This document shows, piece after piece, positions 6,666 to 9,669 of a stretch of 9,669 nt of DNA. Position 1 is the first letter of the stretch; each line of letters begins with the position of its first letter. The DNA comes from QHBQ01 sp038230695 (lineage in GTDB: Bacteria; Chloroflexota; Chloroflexia; QHBQ01). The notes beneath the pieces were generated by a model. The model was not told the origin of the DNA. It saw nothing but the letters and a program-made list of their open reading frames with translations, and did no database searches. The position numbers and the translations under genes are program-made. Location of the stretch: positions 1 through 9,669 of the forward strand of contig JBBRMT010000177.1 in NCBI GenBank assembly GCA_038230695.1. The letters run 5' to 3'.

Positions 6666-6696
6666 CCTGCTTCCTAACTTCCTGTGTCTGTTTGGT

Positions 6697-6843
6697 TCAG
6701 TAAGAACCCCACAGCCAGTTGCCGGGCGCTTGTTCGTCATCGCCGAAGAAGAACTGGGCGTTGATCTGGCTGAATTGAGCGCGGGTGATGATGCCGTCGC
6801 CGTCGGTATCAAGGTGCTTAAAGGCACTTGCTGGTAGCAACAT
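6697..6843 (-). CDS. 48-residue EF-hand ORF, probably a C-terminal remnant
   Basis: ATG 6843 to TGA 6697 encodes 48 residues beginning MLLPASAFKHLDTDGDG. It holds one EF-hand loop, D-T-D-G-D-G-I-I-T-R-A-Q followed by F. Positions 1, 3 and 5 are Asp and position 6 is Gly as expected, but position 12 is Gln instead of the usual Glu. The tail FFFGDDEQAPGNWLWGSY resembles the C-terminus of multi-EF-hand calcium-binding proteins of actinobacteria and Chloroflexota, which normally carry several EF-hands. An in-frame TAA lies 6 nt upstream and the thioesterase gene ends only 27 bp away, so the missing N-terminal part is not nearby. No ribosome site is seen; the ATG overlaps a TATAAT box. It could be a decayed remnant or a real microprotein. 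The reading itself is secure; expression is not. Confidence 0.5.
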   Translation of the reverse strand: MLLPASAFKHLDTDGDGIITRAQFSQINAQFFFGDDEQAPGNWLWGSY

Positions 6844-6870
6844 TATAGCTTAAGCATCTTGCAATTGCAA
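6842..6870 (-). promoter_or_regulatory. Candidate sigma70 promoter abutting the thioesterase stop
   Basis: On the - strand, TTGCAA (complement of 6865-6870) and TATAAT (complement of 6842-6847) are separated by exactly 17 bp. Transcription would start near 6835, inside the EF-hand ORF and after its ATG, so the promoter cannot serve that ATG. It may be fortuitous or belong to the ancestral gene. Confidence 0.4.
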
Positions 6871-7314
6871 TCAGGTTGTCTGAATCTCATGCTCAACCGA
6901 GATATAAGTAGCTGCGCCCTTTGCTAGCAGTCTGCCTTTCGAGTCGCGCACCTCGGCCTCGCCATAGACGGTGCGGCGGCTCTTATTTACCACCCGCCCA
7001 GTGGCGATAACCGTCTCGCCGAGGGGAAAGGGGCGAAAGTAGTTCAGCTTCATCTCCATAGTCATGACGTTGACCTCGCGGCCCACTACGCCGCCCACTG
7101 CCATGCCTACCGCCGAGTCGATCAGACTGGCGGCCACCCCACCATGGGCGAAGCCGTGGAACTGCGCCAGTTTGGGGTCCAGATAAAGGCGCAGACGGCT
7201 GCCCGCGTCGCTGACCTCCTCCACCTCGATGCCGAGCAGTTGATAGTAGGGCTGGGCCTGGCCTGCAGCCTTGAATTGCTCCCAGAATAGCTGTTTTTCT
7301 TCGTCCTCGCTCAA
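6871..7314 (-). CDS. PaaI-family hotdog-fold thioesterase
   Basis: The start is taken as TTG 7314 because AGGAGG lies 6 nt before it; an in-frame TTG at 7329 overlaps that site. The product has 147 residues, the usual size for single-domain hotdog thioesterases. The PaaI/acyl-CoA thioesterase signature is clear: FHGFAHGGVAASLIDSA (HGG 57-59, acidic D66), then MTMEMKLNYFRPFPLGE and ATGRVVNKSRRTVYGEAEV, ending GKGRLLAKG-like (SKGRLLAKGAATYISV). Family members hydrolyse acyl-CoA thioesters, often aryl-acetyl or medium-chain forms; the exact substrate cannot be read from the sequence. It is divergent from the MNT gene, with about 180 bp between them, and is followed on its own strand by the EF-hand ORF and a terminator. 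Confidence 0.9.
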   Translation of the reverse strand: MSEDEEKQLFWEQFKAAGQAQPYYQLLGIEVEEVSDAGSRLRLYLDPKLAQFHGFAHGGVAASLIDSAVGMAVGGVVGREVNVMTMEMKLNYFRPFPLGETVIATGRVVNKSRRTVYGEAEVRDSKGRLLAKGAATYISVEHEIQTT

Positions 7315-7320
7315 TGCGTT

Positions 7321-7326
7321 CCTCCT
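7321..7326 (-). promoter_or_regulatory. Shine-Dalgarno that decides the thioesterase start
   Basis: The - strand reads AGGAGG here, 6 nt before TTG 7314. This favours that rare start over the upstream TTG at 7329. Confidence 0.8.
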
Positions 7327-7366
7327 CAAGCTTTGCGCCGCTGATGGGTGCGACTACTCGCTCCCC

Positions 7367-7372
7367 ATTATA
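7367..7372 (-). promoter_or_regulatory. Possible -10 box for the thioesterase gene
   Basis: A perfect TATAAT on the - strand, 52 bp before the TTG start. The region 16-19 bp upstream gives no good -35 (ATACAC at 17 bp), so assignment rests on the -10 and position. Confidence 0.4.
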
Positions 7373-7442
7373 CAGCACCCCTGCCAGCGGTGTATCACCG
7401 ACCGTGAGCATAAAAAGCGCACTTCGAGTCGCAGGTACGCCC

Positions 7443-7471
7443 TTGTCTCATCCCTTCTCCCCTGCTATAAT
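7443..7471 (+). promoter_or_regulatory. Sigma70 promoter of the MNT/HEPN pair
   Basis: TTGTCT (7443-7448) and a perfect TATAAT (7466-7471) are separated by 17 bp. The transcript would start near 7478, a few bases before the AGGAGG site. This rules against the far-upstream ATG at 7271 as the start of the MNT gene. Confidence 0.75.
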
Positions 7472-7484
7472 CAGTGTATACAAA

Positions 7485-7490
7485 AGGAGG
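7485..7490 (+). promoter_or_regulatory. Perfect AGGAGG ribosome site facing an ATA codon
   Basis: AGGAGG ends 5 nt before ATA (7496-7498), exactly where an ATG is expected. The nearest standard start, GTG 7532, is 41 nt away. Confidence 0.8.
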
Positions 7491-7495
7491 CCACC

Positions 7496-7876
7496 ATATC
7501 TACGACCGAGACGAACCCTCGCTCTTTCCATGTGTCCGACATCACCGAGCGCGATCGCATCCCTCAAGAAGCGATTGATGACCTGGTGCGCCAGATCGAC
7601 GATCGATTCCACCCCCAGCGTATCATCCTATTTGGCTCATATGCCTACGGGACACCGCGCCCGGACAGCGATGTGGATCTGCTGGTGGTGATGGATACGC
7701 CACTACGGGAAATTGAGCAGGCATTGCAGATAATCCTGGCTTTGGACTATCACTTTGGGCTTGATCTAATCGTGAAGACACCACATGATCTAGCGTTGCG
7801 CATTGCTCTTGGTGATTCCTTCCTGCAAGAGGTCACGCAAAAGGGTAGGGTTTTGCATGAACGCAGTTACAATTGA
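7496..7876 (+). CDS. MNT-type minimal nucleotidyltransferase (putative antitoxin), start codon apparently ATA
   Basis: Read from ATA 7496, the product has 126 residues and lacks internal stops. It has the minimal nucleotidyltransferase signature: IILFGSYAYGTPRPDSDVDL, with GS at 47-48, D59 and D61 (GSx10DxD), and a third acidic residue D90 in FGLDLIVKT. In MNT/HEPN pairs such proteins neutralise the HEPN partner, in characterised cases by adding AMP to it. The gene overlaps the HEPN frame by 20 nt, the usual operon layout. The start is odd: promoter and AGGAGG both point to 7496, where ATA replaces ATG. Either ATA is used weakly, or translation starts at GTG 7532 (114 residues, whole domain retained, no ribosome site). 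The domain is intact; whether it is still well expressed is uncertain. Confidence 0.8.
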   Translation: MSTTETNPRSFHVSDITERDRIPQEAIDDLVRQIDDRFHPQRIILFGSYAYGTPRPDSDVDLLVVMDTPLREIEQALQIILALDYHFGLDLIVKTPHDLALRIALGDSFLQEVTQKGRVLHERSYN

Positions 7877-8246
7877 GTGGATCGCTAAAGCAGAGAAAGA
7901 TTATGATACCTCTTACCGCGAACTGCAGGTACAGCTGAATCCGAACTATGATGGGGTTTGTTATCATGCCTAGCCGTCCGCCGAGAAGTATCTAAAGGCA
8001 TACTTGCATGGGTATAGCGCCAGCACTCCCAAGACTCACGAACTTATTGACCTCCTTGAGCTTTGCCTTAAAATAGATATTTCATTTGAAGCCTATCGCT
8101 TGATACTGAGCCAGCTTAACTTGTATTCAGTCCTGTATCGCTACCCCGGCTTTTGGGCCATTGAGGCTGATGCACAATCAGTGTTCCAAGCTCTTGTCAT
8201 TTTCCGCGCCTTCATTCGAGCCAAAATGGATCTTCCACCTAACTGA
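7857..8246 (+). pseudogene. HEPN-domain gene (MNT partner), broken by an in-frame TAG
   Basis: ATG 7857 lies inside the end of the MNT gene. The frame runs to TGA 8244-8246 (130 codons) but has TAG at 7971-7973, codon 39. The protein begins MNAVTIEWIAKAEKDYD and continues GVCYHA, TAG, PSAEKYLKAYLHG, KTHELIDLLELC, LYRYPGFWAIEADAQSVFQAL. This is the HEPN (PF05168-like) pattern, in which the centre normally reads C-F/Y-H-A-Q-Q-x-A-E-K-x-L-K; here the first Gln codon is TAG and the second is CCG. No RX4-6H ribonuclease motif is visible. After the stop, an ATG at 8004 has no ribosome site. The likely state is a lost toxin or substrate-binding partner. It ends 9 bp before the convergent gpmI stop. 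Confidence 0.8.
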
Positions 8247-8255
8247 GCGAACGCA

Positions 8256-9669
8256 TCATTCTTCCCTAATCAAACTCCGTCCCGTCATCTCTGGCGGCGC
8301 GGCTAGGCCCAGCAGTTGCAGCACGGTGGGAGCGACATCAGCGAGGCGGCCTCCGTCGCGCAGGCTGACGCGCTCCAGCGCAGGATCGTTGCTGACCAGG
8401 ATGAACGGCACAGGGTTGGTGGTGTGCGAGGTCATCGGCTGGGCGCTCGTGTAATCCACCTCCATCTCGGCGTTGCCGTGGTCGGCGGTGACGATCACCA
8501 GCCCACCCAGCAGTAGGGTCGCGGTGACTACGCGCCCAATGCACTCATCGGTGACTAGCGCCGCTTGCTCCGCTGCTGCCAACACGCCGGTATGCCCCAC
8601 CATATCGGGATTGGCGTAGTTGACCACGCAGAAGTCGTACTCGCCGCTGGCGATGCGCTGCACCAGCAGGTCGGTCACTTCGCGGGCGCTCATCTCCGGC
8701 TTCAGGTCATAGGTGGCTACTTTTGGCGATGGCACCAGTTGACGATCCTCGCCTGCAAATGCTTCCTCGCGTCCGCCATTGATGAAGAAGGTGACGTGGG
8801 CATACTTCTCGGTCTCGGCGGTGTGAAACTGGCGCAAGCCTGCCGCGCTGATAACCTCGGCGAGGGGATGGGCAACATCCTCGGCGGGGAAGGCTACATT
8901 GACCGGCAGCCCTTTCTCGTACTCGGTCATGGTTACATAGTAGAGGTTAGTTAGCGGCGCGGCGTTGGTGATGTCAGTCTGCTCAGGAGTGACGATTGCT
9001 TTGGTAAGCTCGCGGCCCCGGTCGCTACGGAAGTTGTAGAAGATCACCGCATCGCCGCTCTGTAGCTGCATATCCCTTGCAGCCTGTGCGGTGCCATCGG
9101 CGGCGATGATAGTGGGCAGCACAAACTCGTCGTTGACCCCAGCGGCGTAGCTGCGGCTAACCGCTTCCACCGCGCTGGGAGCGACGTTGCCGCGCCCATG
9201 CACGATCGCGTCGTAAGCCTTCTGGACGCGCTCCCAGCGGTTGTCGCGATCCATGGCGTAGTAGCGGCCCGATACGGTGCTGACGGTATCCGCGCCGATG
9301 CCGTTGAGGGTCTCCATCGCCTGCTCTACGAAGCCCAGGCCGCTCTGTGGCGGCGTGTCACGCCCATCGAGAAAGAAGTGGTGACGAACCCGCTTGCCTA
9401 CCCCCTCACGCTCGGCCAGCCGCGTAAGGGCGAACAGATGCTGCCAGTGGCTATGCACCCCGCCCGGCCCCAGCAGACCCATTAGGTGCAACCGCCCATC
9501 GTTATTGTGGGCGTGGGCGCAGGCCGCCCTCAGCGTCTCGTTGCGCTCGAAGTCGCCATCGGCAATCGCCTTGTCAATGCGGGTGATGTCCTGGTAGACC
9601 ACGAAACCTGCGCCAATGTTGAGGTGGCCGACCTCGATATTACCCTGCTGGCCCACTGGCAGCCCCACA
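8256..9669 (-). CDS. gpmI: 2,3-bisphosphoglycerate-independent phosphoglycerate mutase, N-terminus outside window
   Basis: 470 complete codons are visible, against about 510-515 for the family, so some 45 N-terminal residues, including the first metal-binding Asp, lie beyond the right edge. The enzyme interconverts 3- and 2-phosphoglycerate in glycolysis using two Mn2+ ions and a phosphoserine. Visible active-site motifs are GGVHSH, DGRDTPPQSG, SGRYYAMDRDNRWER, NFRSDRGREL, EKYAHVTFF, NPDMVGHTG, TADHGNAE and SHTTNPVP, covering the substrate-binding arginines and most metal ligands. The oddity is the phosphoserine loop: the usual GQMGNSEVGHLNIG reads GQQGNIEVGHLNIG, with ATC (Ile) at 9636-9638 for the serine. 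The residue before GQ is Val, where D/E/A is common. Either catalysis is lost or changed, or the base is an error. The stop is TGA 8256. Confidence 0.93.
   Translation of the reverse strand, partial: VGLPVGQQGNIEVGHLNIGAGFVVYQDITRIDKAIADGDFERNETLRAACAHAHNNDGRLHLMGLLGPGGVHSHWQHLFALTRLAEREGVGKRVRHHFFLDGRDTPPQSGLGFVEQAMETLNGIGADTVSTVSGRYYAMDRDNRWERVQKAYDAIVHGRGNVAPSAVEAVSRSYAAGVNDEFVLPTIIAADGTAQAARDMQLQSGDAVIFYNFRSDRGRELTKAIVTPEQTDITNAAPLTNLYYVTMTEYEKGLPVNVAFPAEDVAHPLAEVISAAGLRQFHTAETEKYAHVTFFINGGREEAFAGEDRQLVPSPKVATYDLKPEMSAREVTDLLVQRIASGEYDFCVVNYANPDMVGHTGVLAAAEQAALVTDECIGRVVTATLLLGGLVIVTADHGNAEMEVDYTSAQPMTSHTTNPVPFILVSNDPALERVSLRDGGRLADVAPTVLQLLGLAAPPEMTGRSLIREE

Noticed and set aside
6637..6837. 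66-codon + strand frame between pccB and the thioesterase
   Set aside because: It begins inside the terminator stem and is antisense to the EF-hand ORF, which has the recognisable motif.
7271..7876. 201-residue reading of the MNT gene from ATG 7271
   Set aside because: The first 75 codons run antisense through the thioesterase start region and are not domain-like; promoter and AGGAGG at 7443-7490 place the start at about 7496.

Overview
This window most likely comes from a GC-rich member of the Chloroflexota. The clearest clue is the secreted protein at 1565-3172. Its N-terminal module (WGP, VQYFDKGRME, LISG, AGDADD, FERRVLTY and GQHYY motifs) and Pro/Thr-rich linkers are typical of that phylum. 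This is a judgement from recalled families, not from a database search.

Left part (1-3240): two related cell-surface genes lie on the + strand. The first is only a C-terminal end (1-528); the second is complete (1565-3172), with a signal peptide, its own sigma70-type promoter, a hairpin leader and a strong intrinsic terminator. Between them sit three tandem ~73-bp GC-rich repeats, a DUF559 (Vsr-like endonuclease) gene broken by two amber codons, and an inverted copy of the repeat core. The broken gene is bracketed by inverted repeats at about 20-25 bp on each side, so it looks like a small decayed mobile unit. Two further solo copies of the core occur at 3263-3397.

Middle part (3420-7314), all on the - strand: a NERD-domain membrane protein with two near-identical extracellular SH3b domains, a propionyl-CoA carboxylase carboxyltransferase subunit (pccB-like), a 48-codon EF-hand fragment missed by length filters, and a PaaI-type hotdog thioesterase. 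An intrinsic terminator separates the thioesterase/EF-hand pair from pccB. PccB and the thioesterase both act on acyl-CoA esters, but nothing else ties them into one pathway.

Right part (7443-9669): a MNT/HEPN nucleotidyltransferase pair on the + strand, with a very good promoter and Shine-Dalgarno. It appears to be decaying: the expected ATG of MNT reads ATA, and the HEPN frame has an amber codon in its HAQQ-like motif. A 2,3-bisphosphoglycerate-independent phosphoglycerate mutase (gpmI) runs in from the right edge on the - strand. Its phosphoserine position reads Ile (ATC) while the other visible active-site residues are intact.

The points most worth checking are the Ser-to-Ile change in GpmI, the DUF559/palindromic-repeat unit, the fact that all three premature stops are TAG, and the NERD-TM-SH3b protein with a substituted catalytic lysine. 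I did not find a convincing complete new defence or mobile system.
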